A DNA stretch of 64,000 nucleotides from Vibrio sp. SCSIO 43137 (GTDB lineage Bacteria > Pseudomonadota > Gammaproteobacteria > Enterobacterales > Vibrionaceae): NCBI RefSeq assembly GCF_028201475.1, contig NZ_CP116383.1, forward strand, positions 2,914,001 to 2,978,000. Reading direction: 5' to 3'. The translations under genes were made by a program, and so were the position numbers. Shown here piece by piece: positions 28,282 through 39,032 of the stretch (its first letter is position 1; every line of letters begins with the position of its first letter). Under the pieces are notes generated by a model. The model was not told the DNA's origin. It did not search any database and worked only from the letters and a program-made list of their open reading frames with translations.

Positions 28282-30114
28282 TTACTCTACCGTTACCGCT
28301 TTAGCCAGGTTACGTGGCTGGTCTACATCGGTACCCTTGATTAGGGCAACGTAGTAAGAGAGTAACTGCATCGGGATGGTGTAATAGATAGGTGCGGTTA
28401 TTTCACTTACATGAGGCATTGTGATGATCTTCATTGTTTCATCAGCCTCAAAACCAGCTTCAGCATCAGCGAATACATAAAGCAGGCCACCACGGGCACG
28501 TACTTCTTCTACGTTCGACTTCAGCTTCTCCAGAAGATCGTTACTTGGTGCAACCACAACCACAGGCATATCAGCATCAATAAGCGCCAGCGGGCCGTGC
28601 TTAAGTTCACCAGCAGCATAAGCCTCTGCATGGATGTAAGAGATCTCTTTTAGTTTAAGAGAGGCTTCCATAGCAATTGGGTAATACTCACCACGCCCAA
28701 GGAACAGGGTGTGATGCTTGTCTGCAAAGTCTGTCGCCAGCTCCTCGATATCTTTTTCAATAGCGAATGCCGCTTCAAGCTGTTTAGGAAGTAAGTGCAG
28801 AGCTTCTACAATCTCTTTCTCTTTCTCTTTGCTAACGCGGCCGTGTTGTTTACCCAATGCCGTCACCAGCATTAACAGGGCAGAAAGCTGAGTAGTAAAA
28901 GCTTTGGTAGATGCCACACCAATTTCAACACCGGCACGAGTCATAAAGGCAAAATCCGATTCACGAACCAGTGACGAACCAGCCACGTTACAAATAGTCA
29001 TTGCCGCCATATAGCCTTTCTCTTTAGCCAGACGAAGAGCAGCAAGGGTATCCGCCGTTTCACCAGACTGAGACAAAGTGATCAGCAAGCTGTTCGGGCG
29101 CGTTACAAACTTACGGTAACGGAACTCAGAAGCGATCTCGACGTCACAGCTAACCCCTGCAATATCTTCAAACCAATAGCGGGCAGTCATACCAGCATTG
29201 TAAGAAGTACCACAAGCTACTATCTGAACGTGCTCTACTTTACTCAGAATTTCAGTCGCGTTTACACCAATTGCTTCTGTAACTACAGAATCAGCCGTAA
29301 TACGACCTTCCATAGTGTTAATCAGGGCGGTAGGCTGCTCAAAAATCTCTTTCTGCATAAAGTGACGGTATTTACCTTTATCACCGGCATCATGCTCAGC
29401 GTTCGATTCAATAATTTCACGCTCAACTTTATTACCGTCACTATCCAGTACGGTAACCAAACGGCGGGTCACTTCAGCTACATCACCTTCTTCCAGATAC
29501 ATAAAGCGGCGGGTAACGTTCAGTAGCGCCAGTTGGTCAGAAGCAAGGAAGTTTTCACCAACACCAAAGCCAATAACAATCGGGCTGCCTGAACGGGCCA
29601 CAACCACTCGTTGCGGATCTTTTCGGTCCATAATCACGGTACCGTAAGCACCATCCAGTTGAGCTGCAGCTTTGTGCAGAGCTTCAACCAAAGTCTCTGA
29701 AGTGCGGCGTTCCCACTCTACAAGGTGGGCGATTACTTCGGTATCGGTCTGAGATTCAAACAGATAACCACGCTCCTGAAGCACAGCTCTCAGCTCTTCG
29801 TGGTTTTCGATAATGCCGTTATGAACAACTGCAATATCACCCGACATATGCGGGTGAGCATTGGTTTCTGAAGGTTCACCGTGTGTTGCCCAGCGGGTAT
29901 GCGCAATACCAGTACCACCAATAACATCCTGAGCATCTACTGCATCTGCCAGCTCCTGCACCTTACCTAAGCGTCTTACTCTGGTCAGATTACTTTCACT
30001 GTCCACAACAGCGACACCAGCTGAATCATATCCGCGATACTCAAGGCGACGCAGCCCCTCTACCAGAATTTCTGCTACATCACGTTGTGCCACTGCACCA
30101 ACAATTCCACACAT
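28282..30114 (-). CDS. glmS: Glutamine-fructose-6-phosphate aminotransferase
   Basis: GlmS makes glucosamine-6-phosphate for peptidoglycan and LPS. The 610-residue protein has the N-terminal glutaminase domain with Cys2 as nucleophile ([13 protein letters not shown]), then two SIS sugar-isomerase domains ([32 protein letters not shown]) and the C-terminal [12 protein letters not shown]. It follows the DeoR gene by 49 bp on the same strand, probably in one operon. Confidence 0.98.
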   Translation of the reverse strand: MCGIVGAVAQRDVAEILVEGLRRLEYRGYDSAGVAVVDSESNLTRVRRLGKVQELADAVDAQDVIGGTGIAHTRWATHGEPSETNAHPHMSGDIAVVHNGIIENHEELRAVLQERGYLFESQTDTEVIAHLVEWERRTSETLVEALHKAAAQLDGAYGTVIMDRKDPQRVVVARSGSPIVIGFGVGENFLASDQLALLNVTRRFMYLEEGDVAEVTRRLVTVLDSDGNKVEREIIESNAEHDAGDKGKYRHFMQKEIFEQPTALINTMEGRITADSVVTEAIGVNATEILSKVEHVQIVACGTSYNAGMTARYWFEDIAGVSCDVEIASEFRYRKFVTRPNSLLITLSQSGETADTLAALRLAKEKGYMAAMTICNVAGSSLVRESDFAFMTRAGVEIGVASTKAFTTQLSALLMLVTALGKQHGRVSKEKEKEIVEALHLLPKQLEAAFAIEKDIEELATDFADKHHTLFLGRGEYYPIAMEASLKLKEISYIHAEAYAAGELKHGPLALIDADMPVVVVAPSNDLLEKLKSNVEEVRARGGLLYVFADAEAGFEADETMKIITMPHVSEITAPIYYTIPMQLLSYYVALIKGTDVDQPRNLAKAVTVE

Positions 30115-30163
30115 AGTTTTTCTCCGTTTAATAATTTTGCTGCCAGCGTAAGCTTGTTACGCT

Positions 30164-30940
30164 CTACATATTTTTTGCGGTTGCACGAATCACCCGTACA
30201 CCCTTAGATTCAATTTGCTCTTTCTGGCTGTCGCTTAGCAGTTCATCGGTAACGACGATATCTATCTGCTGCCATGACAACTCCATATTAGGGATTTTTC
30301 GGCCAATCTTGTCTGACTCAATCATCACGATCACTTCACGTGACACTTCTGCCATTACCTTGCTAAGACCTAACATCTCATTAAAGGTAGTGGTTCCCCG
30401 GCTTAGATCAACACCATCAGCACCGATAAATAGCTGGTCAAAGTCATACGCTCTCAATACAGACTCTGCAACCTGTCCCTGAAACGATTCAGAGCGGATA
30501 TCCCATGTTCCACCTGTCATCAAAAGGGTTGGTTCGTTTTCAAGTTCACTTAACGCGTTAGCCACATGTAATGAATTAGTCATTACAACCAGCCCCTGTT
30601 TCTGATTCAGTTTCGGAATCAGGGCACCGGTTGTACTACCACTATCAATCACGATTCGGTTGTGATCCCGGATAAGTATAGCTGCTGCATTCGCAATATT
30701 TATCTTTCGTTGTGAAACTTTTTCAGAAGTTTCTTCACTTACGACCTCTTTCGGCAGGGCAATAGCGCCACCATAACGCCTTAATAACAAGCCGTTAGCC
30801 TCTAAAGAAGCAAGATCTTTTCGAATGGTAACTTCAGAAGTATCAAACTGCTGAGAGAGCTCTTCAACGCTTACTTCTCCTAGCTCATTAACCAACTTGT
30901 TAATGGTGTGTCTTCTTAACTGAGTATTTCTTTTTGACAT
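30164..30940 (-). CDS. DeoR family transcriptional regulator
   Basis: The 258-residue protein has an N-terminal DeoR helix-turn-helix (residues 7-60; VSVEELSQQFDTSEVTIRKD) and a C-terminal sugar-phosphate sensor domain (IVIDSGSTTGALIP, FIGADGVDLSRG, SDKIGRKIP). It directly precedes glmS, so amino-sugar phosphate sensing and control of glmS are likely, but not shown. Confidence 0.9.
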   Translation of the reverse strand: MSKRNTQLRRHTINKLVNELGEVSVEELSQQFDTSEVTIRKDLASLEANGLLLRRYGGAIALPKEVVSEETSEKVSQRKINIANAAAILIRDHNRIVIDSGSTTGALIPKLNQKQGLVVMTNSLHVANALSELENEPTLLMTGGTWDIRSESFQGQVAESVLRAYDFDQLFIGADGVDLSRGTTTFNEMLGLSKVMAEVSREVIVMIESDKIGRKIPNMELSWQQIDIVVTDELLSDSQKEQIESKGVRVIRATAKNM

Positions 30941-31065
30941 AAACTGAAACTTATAAATTTCAAAACGAAAGAATTATATTTTAATTGAAACTTAATTGTC
31001 TATTTAATTCGAAGCAAAAATTAAAAAATATGAGATGAAAATTTGTCCTAGAACAATTAAGCACA

Positions 31066-31079
31066 GTGATCTTGATCAG
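31066..31079. promoter_or_regulatory. CRP-like site between the DeoR gene and pykF
   Basis: GTGATCTTGATCAG agrees with 12 of 14 bases of the CRP consensus core GTGATCTAGATCAC. A candidate extended -10 (TGTTAGAAT, 31086-31094) for pykF lies just downstream, so a bound CRP would overlap that promoter. Confidence 0.5.
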
Positions 31080-31125
31080 ATTATTTGTTAGAATTCGCGC
31101 CCTAAAGAAATTTTATTACATAAAT

Positions 31126-31336
31126 TACTGTTATTTTTTTGCAACTTTTTGCTGATAGATTGACCGAAAAGGCAAACAAATAACAGTATTCGCCGAGCTG
31201 ACAAGCCATAAGTAGCGAAACGAAGTAAACGATTTCTTGTCTGTTCAGGCTTTACTGGAACAGTTTGTAAGAAAATGATGCCGATTACAGAAATGTTGTC
31301 ATTTTCTTTCTTATGTTCCCTGACTGAACAACAAAC
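31126..31336 (+). other. Long structured leader of pykF
   Basis: Between the likely promoter and the pykF ATG are two long inverted repeats. The first is TACTGTTATTT (31126-31136) with AAATAACAGTA (31178-31188). The second is nested: GTTCAG (31243-31248) / CTGAAC (31324-31329), GGAACA (31257) / TGTTCC (31314), and AAGAAAATGA (31269-31278) / TCATTTTCTT (31299-31308). The leader ends with CCGGAGAG before the start codon. No leader peptide was recognised. Confidence 0.55.
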
Positions 31337-31377
31337 AGAACTTAAAATGTAAATATACTTACCGGAGAGTATCTTCC

Positions 31378-32790
31378 ATGAAAAAGACCAAAATCGTATG
31401 TACGATTGGCCCTAAAACTGAATCTGTAGAGAAGCTGAGTGAACTAGTTGACGCTGGTATGAATGTAATGCGTCTTAACTTCTCTCACGGTGACTTTGAA
31501 GAGCATGGCACTCGTATTGCTAACTTCCGTAAAGTAATGGAAGAGAAAGGCAAACAACTAGCTATTCTTCTTGATACTAAGGGTCCTGAAATCCGTACAA
31601 TTAAACTAGAAAACGGCGACGACGTTGATCTGGTTGCTGGTCAGGAATTCACTTTCACTACTGATACATCAGTAGTGGGCAACAAAGAAGTTGTTGCTGT
31701 AACTTACGCTGGCTTTGCTAAAGACCTGACTGTTGGTAACACTATCCTTGTTGATGATGGTCTGATTGAAATGGAAGTGACAGCTCTGACTGACACTGAA
31801 GTTAAATGTAAAGTTCTTAACAACGGCGCACTAGGCGAAAACAAAGGTGTTAACCTTCCTGGCGTTTCTGTTCAGCTTCCAGCTCTTTCTGAGAAAGACA
31901 AAGCTGACCTTAAGTTTGGTTGTGAGCAAGGCGTTGACTTCGTTGCTGCTTCTTTCATCCGTAAAGCAGAAGACGTTAAAGAGATCCGTGAGCTTCTGAA
32001 CGCTAACGGCGGCGAAAACATCCACATCATCTCTAAGATTGAAAACCAGGAAGGTGTTGATAACTTCGACGAAATTCTTGAGCTTTCTGACGGTATCATG
32101 GTTGCTCGTGGTGACCTTGGTGTTGAAATCCCGGCTGAAGAAGTAATCTTCGCTCAGAAAATGATGATCGAGAAGTGTAACCGTGCACGTAAGATGGTTA
32201 TCACTGCAACTCAGATGCTTGACTCTATGATCAAGAACCCACGTCCAACTCGTGCTGAAGCGGGTGACGTTGCGAACGCGGTAATGGACGGAACTGATGC
32301 AGTAATGCTTTCTGGTGAAACTGCAAAAGGTAAATACCCTGTAGAAGCAGTAACTATCATGGCTCAAATCTGTAACCGTACAGATAAAGCTCTGAAAGCT
32401 GAGCTAGGTGGTCGTCTGGACAGCCCACGTCTTCGCATCACTGAAGCAGTATGTAAAGGCGCTGTAGACACAGCTGAGAAACTGGCTGCTCCACTTATCG
32501 TTGTTGCTACTGAAGGTGGTAAGTCTGCACGTTCTGTACGTAAGTACTTCCCGACTGCAAACATCCTTGCTATGACAACTAACAAGAAAACTGCTGCTCA
32601 GCTTGTTCTGACTAAAGGTGTTCGCCCTGTTCTTGTTGACGAGTTCACTAACTCTGACGAGTTCTATGTAAACGGTAAGAAACTTGCTCTGGAAACTGGT
32701 CTTGGTAAGAAAGGCGATATCGTAATCATGGTTTCTGGTGCTCTTGTTGCTTCTGGCACTACAAACACAGCTTCTGTACACGTACTGTAA
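31378..32790 (+). CDS. pykF: Pyruvate kinase I
   Basis: The 470-residue glycolytic enzyme converts phosphoenolpyruvate and ADP to pyruvate and ATP. It shows [38 protein letters not shown], the [12 protein letters not shown] metal/phosphate site and TATQMLDSM. Length and sequence fit the fructose-1,6-bisphosphate-activated PykF type. Codon use is strongly biased, as expected for a very highly expressed gene. A strong ribosome site (CCGGAGAG) is present. Confidence 0.98.
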   Translation: MKKTKIVCTIGPKTESVEKLSELVDAGMNVMRLNFSHGDFEEHGTRIANFRKVMEEKGKQLAILLDTKGPEIRTIKLENGDDVDLVAGQEFTFTTDTSVVGNKEVVAVTYAGFAKDLTVGNTILVDDGLIEMEVTALTDTEVKCKVLNNGALGENKGVNLPGVSVQLPALSEKDKADLKFGCEQGVDFVAASFIRKAEDVKEIRELLNANGGENIHIISKIENQEGVDNFDEILELSDGIMVARGDLGVEIPAEEVIFAQKMMIEKCNRARKMVITATQMLDSMIKNPRPTRAEAGDVANAVMDGTDAVMLSGETAKGKYPVEAVTIMAQICNRTDKALKAELGGRLDSPRLRITEAVCKGAVDTAEKLAAPLIVVATEGGKSARSVRKYFPTANILAMTTNKKTAAQLVLTKGVRPVLVDEFTNSDEFYVNGKKLALETGLGKKGDIVIMVSGALVASGTTNTASVHVL

Positions 32791-32811
32791 TTTACAGTTA
32801 ATACAGACAGA

Positions 32812-32839
32812 AAAGAGAGCTCAATGAGCTCTCTTTTTT
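32812..32839 (+). terminator. Terminator after pykF
   Basis: AAAGAGAGCT (32812-32821) and AGCTCTCTTT (32827-32836) form a 10-bp stem with a CAATG loop, followed by a T run. Confidence 0.92.
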
Positions 32840-32898
32840 TATCTGAACCAACTAAATTTAGACTAAGGTCTTAGTCTTAAAGTACCAGTTTTATAAGT

Positions 32899-32926
32899 AA
32901 AAAATCGGGGAATTCCCCGATTTTTT
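32899..32926. terminator. Perfectly palindromic bidirectional terminator
   Basis: A 28-bp perfect palindrome has arms AAAAAATCGGGG (32899-32910) and CCCCGATTTTTT (32915-32926) around AATT. It gives a stem with U-tracts on both strands. On the minus strand it directly follows the stop codon of the small ORF at 32925-33134. Confidence 0.85.
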
Positions 32927-33134
32927 ACCATCCAAAAAACTCTTTATGATGGGTATTTAATAATAGCACCATAGGTAAAAAGTAGATGGCGCTAAGCTTG
33001 ATACCAAGTATCACTAAGCTACCTATGGTAAGCCTCACTAGAGATTGCGTAAACATACTTTGCCTCATAAACCCAGACTGTATGATTTCCTTAATAGAGC
33101 ACGGAATACCGCGTTTCTTCCTATATGAGTCCAC
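32925..33134 (-). CDS. Possible small membrane protein
   Basis: A 69-residue frame with a GTG start encodes a Lys/Arg-rich N-terminus and a hydrophobic central segment (about residues 34-60), one or two membrane passes. Its stop codon abuts a perfect palindromic terminator, which is the main argument that it is real. There is no clear ribosome site, and a frame on the other strand covers the same region. No family is recognised. Confidence 0.3.
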   Translation of the reverse strand: MDSYRKKRGIPCSIKEIIQSGFMRQSMFTQSLVRLTIGSLVILGIKLSAIYFLPMVLLLNTHHKEFFGW

Positions 33135-33272
33135 TGGGATTGTTCATAAAACGTACAGTTTACTCATTTATCAGTTTAGCTCAAGCTTTTTCTATTGTTC
33201 GACTTTAGTCTAATAGTGCTATTTTTGAGACAGCGTCAACTGAACATTCATAAACCTATCAATAAATACGCA

Positions 33273-33301
33273 AAAGCCCCCGCTTAAAAAACGAGGGCTT
33301 A
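33273..33301 (-). terminator. Terminator after ilvH
   Basis: On the minus strand, AAGCCCTCG and CGGGGGCTT (with one mismatch) form a hairpin followed by TTGCG. It ends the ilvIH transcript. Between it and 33135 no gene is seen. Confidence 0.7.
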
Positions 33302-33334
33302 ACACTATTTTTGTTTCGAAGTTTAAATCAGCGG

Positions 33335-33832
33335 TTATGCTTTAAGTGCTCTTTCGCCACGAACAATACCAACTACACCACTGCGGGCCACTTCAATAAC
33401 CTCTGTTACATCAGATACAGCGGTAATAAAGGCATCGAGTTTATCACTGGTTCCGGCTAGCTGTATGGTGTACTGAGAAGCGGTCACATCCACTATCTGT
33501 CCGCGGAAGATATCCGAAGTACGCTTCACTTCTGCACGGGAGAAACCACTGGCTTTCACCTTCACCATCATAAGCTCACGCTCAATATGATCGTGCTCCG
33601 TCACTTCCTGAACTTTGAGCACATCCACCAGCTTATGCAGCTGTTTTTCGATCTGTTCAAGTACCATTACATCACTTTCTGTAGTGATGTTCAGACGTGA
33701 CAAAGTTTCATCATCTGTTGGGGATACCGTTAGTGATTCAATGTTATAGCCCCGCTGAGAAAACAGCCCTACTACACGCGACAGAGAGCCCGGCTGGTTT
33801 TCCAGTAATAGCGAAATAATATGACGTCTCAT
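33335..33832 (-). CDS. ilvH: Acetolactate synthase III small (regulatory) subunit
   Basis: The 165-residue protein starts [20 protein letters not shown], the ACT domain that binds valine, followed by the C-terminal domain of the IlvH/IlvN small subunit. It activates the large subunit and gives valine feedback inhibition. Its start overlaps the ilvI stop by one base. Confidence 0.97.
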   Translation of the reverse strand: MRRHIISLLLENQPGSLSRVVGLFSQRGYNIESLTVSPTDDETLSRLNITTESDVMVLEQIEKQLHKLVDVLKVQEVTEHDHIERELMMVKVKASGFSRAEVKRTSDIFRGQIVDVTASQYTIQLAGTSDKLDAFITAVSDVTEVIEVARSGVVGIVRGERALKA

Positions 33833-35550
33833 TATGTTCTCTCCGTTTTGCTAAGCCACATTTTGTCCATACCCTCGCCTTTTATCTGCATCGGATAGAC
33901 GTGTTCCGTTTCATCCACACTGATATCGATAAACACCAGTTTATCCTTCATATCCAGAGCCCGTTTCAGCTCAGATTCAAGTTCATCGGGAGATGAAATC
34001 CGGATACCAACATGGCCGTACGCCTCTGCGATGGCGGCAAAGTCAGGAACAGAGTCCATATATGAGTGGGAGTGGCGTCCCTGATAAATCATATCCTGCC
34101 ACTGTTTTACCATACCGAGGAAACGGTTATTCAGGTTGATAATCTTCACCGGAATATCATACTGAAGCGCCGTAGAAAGCTCCTGAATGTTCATCTGAAT
34201 ACTGCCGTCACCGGTTACCACTACCACTTCTTCATCTGGCATGGCAAATTTGATACCCATACCGGCAGGAAGGCCGAAGCCCATGGTTCCCAGTCCGCCG
34301 GAGTTGATCCAGCGACGCGGTTTATCAAACGGATAGTAAAGTGCAGCAAACATCTGGTGCTGACCAACATCAGAAGCCACATAAGCATCACCATTGGTCA
34401 GCTTATACAAAGTTTCAATAACTTGTTGTGGTTTAATCCGCTCTCCGGACGTGTCGTAGCTCAGGCATTTGCGTGCACGCCACTCAGAGATTTCACTCCA
34501 CCAGCGATCCACTGCCTCTCCATCGTTGCTGTTCTCCTGCTCGTTAAGGATCTTCAGCATGGCATCAAGCACAACATCGGCAGAGCCTACAATCGGCAGG
34601 TCTGCACGAATGGTTTTCGAGATTGACGATGGGTCAATATCAATATGCATGATCTTGGCATTAGGACAGTATTTCTCTACGTTGTTGGTTGTCCTGTCAT
34701 CAAAGCGAACACCGATGCCAAATATCAAATCGGCATTGTGCATCGCCATATTGGCTTCATAAGAGCCATGCATACCCAACATACCTAGTGAGTTTTTATG
34801 TGTACCCGGAAATGCGCCTAAGCCCATCAGGGTACTGACAACCGGCAGGTTCAGCTTTTCTGCCAATTGCAAAATTCTGTCATGAGATTCTGATATTACT
34901 GCACCGCCACCGATATAAAGTACCGGTTTTTTTGCTTCCAGAAGGGTCTTCAGGCCTTTTTTGATCTGTCCCTTATGTCCGGTGGTAGTCGGATTGTAAG
35001 AGCGCATCTTAATCGACTCGGGATACTGATATGGGAACTTAAGCAGTGGGTTAAGCATATCTTTAGGAAGATCCACTACTACCGGGCCGGGACGTCCGGT
35101 CGATGCCAGATAGAAGGCTTTTTTCAGAATTTCCGGGATAGTCTGAGGGTCGGTAACAAGAAAGCTGTGTTTAACCACAGGACGGGAGATACCGACCATA
35201 TCGCATTCCTGAAATGCATCATTACCGATAAGGGTTCCCGGTACCTGTCCCGACAGGACAACCATCGGAGCCGAGTCCATATAAGCGGTAGCAATGCCGG
35301 TAATTGCATTGGTTGCACCCGGACCTGACGTTACCAGTACAACACCCGTTTTACCTGTCGCTCTGGCATAACCGTCAGCCATATGAACAGCGGCCTGCTC
35401 ATGGCGAACCAAAACATGTTCAATATCGCTTTTCTGATGCAGTGCATCGTAAATATCAAGAACTGAGCCACCTGGGTAGCCAAAGATGTGTTCAACGCCT
35501 TCGTCGATCAAAGAGCGAACAACCATATCCGCGCCGGATAACATTTCCAT
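33832..35550 (-). CDS. ilvI: Acetolactate synthase III large subunit
   Basis: The 572-residue ThDP enzyme condenses two pyruvates, or pyruvate and 2-oxobutyrate, in branched-chain amino-acid synthesis. It shows [17 protein letters not shown], the catalytic glutamate in [27 protein letters not shown], and the ThDP/Mg motif [12 protein letters not shown]...[16 protein letters not shown] precedes the ATG. Confidence 0.98.
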   Translation of the reverse strand: MEMLSGADMVVRSLIDEGVEHIFGYPGGSVLDIYDALHQKSDIEHVLVRHEQAAVHMADGYARATGKTGVVLVTSGPGATNAITGIATAYMDSAPMVVLSGQVPGTLIGNDAFQECDMVGISRPVVKHSFLVTDPQTIPEILKKAFYLASTGRPGPVVVDLPKDMLNPLLKFPYQYPESIKMRSYNPTTTGHKGQIKKGLKTLLEAKKPVLYIGGGAVISESHDRILQLAEKLNLPVVSTLMGLGAFPGTHKNSLGMLGMHGSYEANMAMHNADLIFGIGVRFDDRTTNNVEKYCPNAKIMHIDIDPSSISKTIRADLPIVGSADVVLDAMLKILNEQENSNDGEAVDRWWSEISEWRARKCLSYDTSGERIKPQQVIETLYKLTNGDAYVASDVGQHQMFAALYYPFDKPRRWINSGGLGTMGFGLPAGMGIKFAMPDEEVVVVTGDGSIQMNIQELSTALQYDIPVKIINLNNRFLGMVKQWQDMIYQGRHSHSYMDSVPDFAAIAEAYGHVGIRISSPDELESELKRALDMKDKLVFIDISVDETEHVYPMQIKGEGMDKMWLSKTERT

Positions 35551-35565
35551 CGTTTTTTCTCCTTA

Positions 35566-35630
35566 ATACGACAAATTAAGAACGGCTGAAACCCGATAAC
35601 CTGCACTCTGGTTTCTCCAAATTGTCGTAT
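35566..35630 (-). other. Hairpin in the ilvIH leader
   Basis: ATACGACAA (35566-35574) pairs with TTGTCGTAT (35622-35630), and inside it GAAACC (35588-35593) pairs with GGTTTC (35610-35615). On the ilvI transcript the long stem ends a few bases before the AAGGAG ribosome site. No Leu- or Ile-rich leader peptide was found. The remaining interval up to 35900 shows no gene. Confidence 0.5.
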
Positions 35631-35910
35631 CACATAGTTAGGGCTTATTCGTAGCCTAAAAATACCAAAGGTAAAATCGTTCATGCAGGAAGCAGAGACA
35701 GGCGATTATTACTTTTAATATATCCATGAATAACGCAAAGCATACCTTTACGTATGAGCTCTAATGTCAGACTTATTGGATTTGAAATCAAGAGGGTGAT
35801 TAAAAAAACGACCATGTGCTATAGGTTCAATATGTTGCAGTCATATCCTCTGAATTTAGCAACATTAAGAGAACATTTTATATACAAACGCCGGACTGCA
35901 GACATTAAAA

Positions 35911-35941
35911 AAGCCCACCAGCCTTTTATAGCGGTGAGCTT
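35911..35941 (-). terminator. Terminator after the acyl-CoA ligase gene
   Basis: On the minus strand AAGCTCACC and GGTGGGCTT (one mismatch) form a hairpin followed by a TTTTT tract, 19 bases after the ligase stop codon. Confidence 0.78.
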
Positions 35942-35959
35942 TGTAAGATTCAGACCTAA

Positions 35960-37771
35960 TTATTTTTTGCCAGCAGGCTTATCTGCGTACATCTCTTCAA
36001 TCTCATCCACATAGCGTTCATGGATCACCTTGCGGCGTAGTTTCTGAGTCGGCGTCAGTTCGCCTTTATCCATAGAGAAGGCTTTAGGAAGAATGGTGAT
36101 CTTTTTCACCTGCTCAAACTTAGCCAGATCTTTCTGCAACTCAGCAACTCTTTTCTCTAGCATTTCAACGATATGGCTATGTTTAATCAGCTCGAGACGG
36201 TCGTGATACTTGATGTTCAGCTCTTTAGCATACTCTTCCAGAGATTCGAAACTAGGAACAATCAGGGCAGACACAAATTTGCGCGTATCGGCAATAACGG
36301 CAATCTGCTCTATAAAGTGGTCTTTACCAATGGTGCCTTCTATATGCTGAGGTGCAATATATTTACCACCAGAAGTTTTCATCAGCTCTTTGATACGGTC
36401 AGTAATATACAGATTACCGTCGTTATCAAACTCGCCGGCATCACCAGTTTTCAGGAAGCCATGCTCATCAAAGGTCTTGGCTGTCTCTTCCGGCATTTTG
36501 TAATAGCCACGCATAACCATAGGACCACGAACAAGGATCTCATTGTTATTACCAATTTTCACTTGTGCGCCCGGCATAGTCATACCGATAGAGTCAGGGG
36601 CAAAGACACTGTCATCCCAGCAAGAGACCGTAGCAGTCGTCTCCGTCATACCGTAACCAAGTTTGACATTAATACCGATAGCATGGAAAAAGCGCCCTAT
36701 GGTCGGGTCAAGCTTTGCACCACCACACGGCATAAAATTAATGTTTCCACCCAGTAACTCACGTAGTTTAGCCAGTACCAGTTTGTCCGCCAGCTTATAG
36801 CTCTTTTGAAGCATCATAGAAGGCTTACGCCCCTCTTGCTTACAGGCAGCAAGTTTCGCCCCCATGTTAACTGACCAGGTAAACACCAGCTTACGGTGGA
36901 ACGGTGCACGGGACACTTTTTCATGAATAGCGGCAAAGATCTTCTCGTAAAAACGGGGAACGGCACACATAACCGTGGGCTTAATGTCAGCCAGTGCTTC
37001 TCTGACCTGCATAGTATCCTGCAGATAACAGTTAGTTGCGCCTCTATAGATTACGTAAAATGACCAGGCACGCTCAAACACATGCGACAGAGGCAGGAAG
37101 CAGAGAGAGACATCTTCTTCACTTAAACCAAGTCTTTCATCATGGCCTTCTAATTGTGCTGCCATATTGCGGTAATCCAGCATTACCCCTTTAGGCTGCC
37201 CGGTGGTTCCCGATGTATAGATCAGGGTAAACAGATCTTCATAGTTGGCTTGTTCAAGACGCTGTTCAAGCTTGGCCTGATGATCCTGAGTCCCTTTCGC
37301 GACAAAATCTTTCCATAAAATACCAGCTTCAAAGCCTTTCAGATCGATATCATCAGACATAGCAACGATAACTTGCAGATCATCACATTGGTCAAATATG
37401 CTGACGGCGGCATCATATTGAGTCTGCTCACCGACAAACAGCACCTTAACGTCAGCATTTTGCAAAATATAAGCTGATTGGTCCGCTGTATTTGTCGCAT
37501 AAATCGGCACCGTTATTGCTCTTATCTGCAGAGCAGCGATATCAGCAATAGACCACCGCGGCATATTGTCCGAATAGATACCGATTTTATCTTGTGCTTC
37601 GATTCCTTGCGCCAATAAAGCCAGAGACAATTCGTCCAGCTTTTTACCAAATTGCGTCCAGCTGATGTTCTTCCATACACCAGCGACTTTATGACGAAGA
37701 GCCGTGTTCTCACCCCGTCTGGCAACCTGTTCTCTAATTTTTTTTACAATGTGAAAATCTAACTTGGCCAT
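35960..37771 (-). CDS. Long-chain fatty-acid-CoA ligase (AMP-forming)
   Basis: The 603-residue ANL-superfamily enzyme has the P-loop [18 protein letters not shown] (about residues 189-206), [30 protein letters not shown] and the C-terminal catalytic lysine region [13 protein letters not shown]. It resembles the membrane-associated FAA1/FadD15-type ligases more than E. coli FadD. TAGGA precedes the ATG. It stands between ilvIH and leuO on the same strand. Confidence 0.92.
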   Translation of the reverse strand: MAKLDFHIVKKIREQVARRGENTALRHKVAGVWKNISWTQFGKKLDELSLALLAQGIEAQDKIGIYSDNMPRWSIADIAALQIRAITVPIYATNTADQSAYILQNADVKVLFVGEQTQYDAAVSIFDQCDDLQVIVAMSDDIDLKGFEAGILWKDFVAKGTQDHQAKLEQRLEQANYEDLFTLIYTSGTTGQPKGVMLDYRNMAAQLEGHDERLGLSEEDVSLCFLPLSHVFERAWSFYVIYRGATNCYLQDTMQVREALADIKPTVMCAVPRFYEKIFAAIHEKVSRAPFHRKLVFTWSVNMGAKLAACKQEGRKPSMMLQKSYKLADKLVLAKLRELLGGNINFMPCGGAKLDPTIGRFFHAIGINVKLGYGMTETTATVSCWDDSVFAPDSIGMTMPGAQVKIGNNNEILVRGPMVMRGYYKMPEETAKTFDEHGFLKTGDAGEFDNDGNLYITDRIKELMKTSGGKYIAPQHIEGTIGKDHFIEQIAVIADTRKFVSALIVPSFESLEEYAKELNIKYHDRLELIKHSHIVEMLEKRVAELQKDLAKFEQVKKITILPKAFSMDKGELTPTQKLRRKVIHERYVDEIEEMYADKPAGKK

Positions 37772-37998
37772 TCTTTTTTCCTAGGCTTACACATGTAAGC
37801 TATTTTTGTGCGCTCAATATACATTTCAGGAAATAAAAGGCAACTCAGATGGCTCAAGTTCTCAGCTTGATCACGTAATTTACAGTTTGATAAATAGAAG
37901 TGTTTTTTTGATTAGTAATAGCTGATTTAAGAACCTTTGCAAAACAGCAAAAAGAAGTCCGTTTTTTGGGCTTCTGTCTGTCACCTCCTGAAAGAAAA

Positions 37999-38030
37999 AA
38001 GCACTGAACTAACAGCGTTGTTCAGTGCTT
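37999..38030. terminator. Terminator after leuO
   Basis: AAGCACTGAAC (37999-38009) and GTTCAGTGCTT (38020-38030) form a perfect 11-bp stem. On the minus strand it is followed by TTTTTCTTTC. The interval 37772-37998 has no gene and carries the promoter of the acyl-CoA ligase. Confidence 0.88.
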
Positions 38031-38072
38031 AAACTGTTTAAATCATTGACTCTAAGTGCGTTAATTTAGTGG

Positions 38073-39032
38073 TTAGCAGGCTGCCACAATTTCACCACAG
38101 ATAACCATAAGCTGGTCCCTCATCCAGACATGACCTTTGTCTTTTTCACTTGAATCATGCCAGCTCAGATACCCTTTTATCGCTTTCTGTTTCACCGGTA
38201 ACTCAAGTACTTTAATCTGATTGCGATCAGCCATACTTTCTACCAGCCAGCGGGGAGCAATAGTAATCAACTCAGACTGGCTGACCACATAAAGAACATT
38301 ACTCAGGCTGGTGCCTTTATAAGCAGCGACACAGTCGACGTCTTTATAGGCTTGCTCAGCATAGTGGCTTAAGCCGTTTTTCTTGGACAATTTGGCATGT
38401 TTCTCACTGAGCAACTCACCTTCTGAAATAGTATTGCCAATTCTTGGATGAGATTTCGATGCCACAACCGCAAGTTCATCACTAAAAAGTTCGGTACTTG
38501 AAAATCCGGGTTCATCAAACCGGTCGTAATCAATAACGAAATCCACTTCCTGATAACGTAGCTTATCTGAAAGACGGCTATCACATTCTGCATCCATATG
38601 TAATTGAACGCTTGGTGCAATATCAGCGATACCGGACAAGATCTTAGGTGCAAAACGCACATCACATGGGCTACAGACTGTCAGTCGGTAAGTCCGGGTT
38701 GAGCTCTCAGGGGAAAAGACTGAACAAGGAAGCTCATTACGAACCAGTTGCAGAGCCTGACGTATCGGGTTGAACAGTTGTCTGGCGCGCTGAGTAGGTT
38801 GAATCCCCCGCCCCTGACGGATAAATAGTTCATCGTTAAACATCACTTTGAGTCTTGCAACGGCATTACTGACCGCCGGCTGTGACATACCAAGATTATG
38901 AGCTGCACGGGTAATATTCTGCTCCTGCATTACAGCATCAAAAACCGTCAACAGGTTTAAATCTACTCCACGCAGTGTTGACTCCATTCGATAGCTACCA
39001 GCCATAGCACTGACTTCATTTTTATTAATCAT
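38073..39032 (-). CDS. leuO: LysR-type regulator LeuO
   Basis: The 319-residue protein matches LeuO: an N-terminal LysR helix-turn-helix (VDLNLLTVFDAVMQEQNITR, then RAAHNLGMSQPAVSNAVARL) followed by the periplasmic-binding-protein-like effector domain. LeuO is a global regulator that antagonises H-NS; in Vibrio it controls stress, biofilm and acid-response genes. In most relatives leuO lies divergent from the leu operon; here 14 kb separates them. Confidence 0.93.
   Translation of the reverse strand: MINKNEVSAMAGSYRMESTLRGVDLNLLTVFDAVMQEQNITRAAHNLGMSQPAVSNAVARLKVMFNDELFIRQGRGIQPTQRARQLFNPIRQALQLVRNELPCSVFSPESSTRTYRLTVCSPCDVRFAPKILSGIADIAPSVQLHMDAECDSRLSDKLRYQEVDFVIDYDRFDEPGFSSTELFSDELAVVASKSHPRIGNTISEGELLSEKHAKLSKKNGLSHYAEQAYKDVDCVAAYKGTSLSNVLYVVSQSELITIAPRWLVESMADRNQIKVLELPVKQKAIKGYLSWHDSSEKDKGHVWMRDQLMVICGEIVAAC

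Noticed and set aside
30115..30163. glmS ribozyme
   Set aside because: The interval is only 49 bp, too short for the ribozyme, which is found in Gram-positive bacteria.
31831..32367. 178-codon frame antisense to pykF
   Set aside because: Strong codon bias of pykF leaves long open frames on the other strand; the product has no recognisable feature.
32986..33213. 75-codon plus-strand frame after pykF
   Set aside because: There is no ribosome site or recognisable domain, and it starts after a terminator with no promoter seen.
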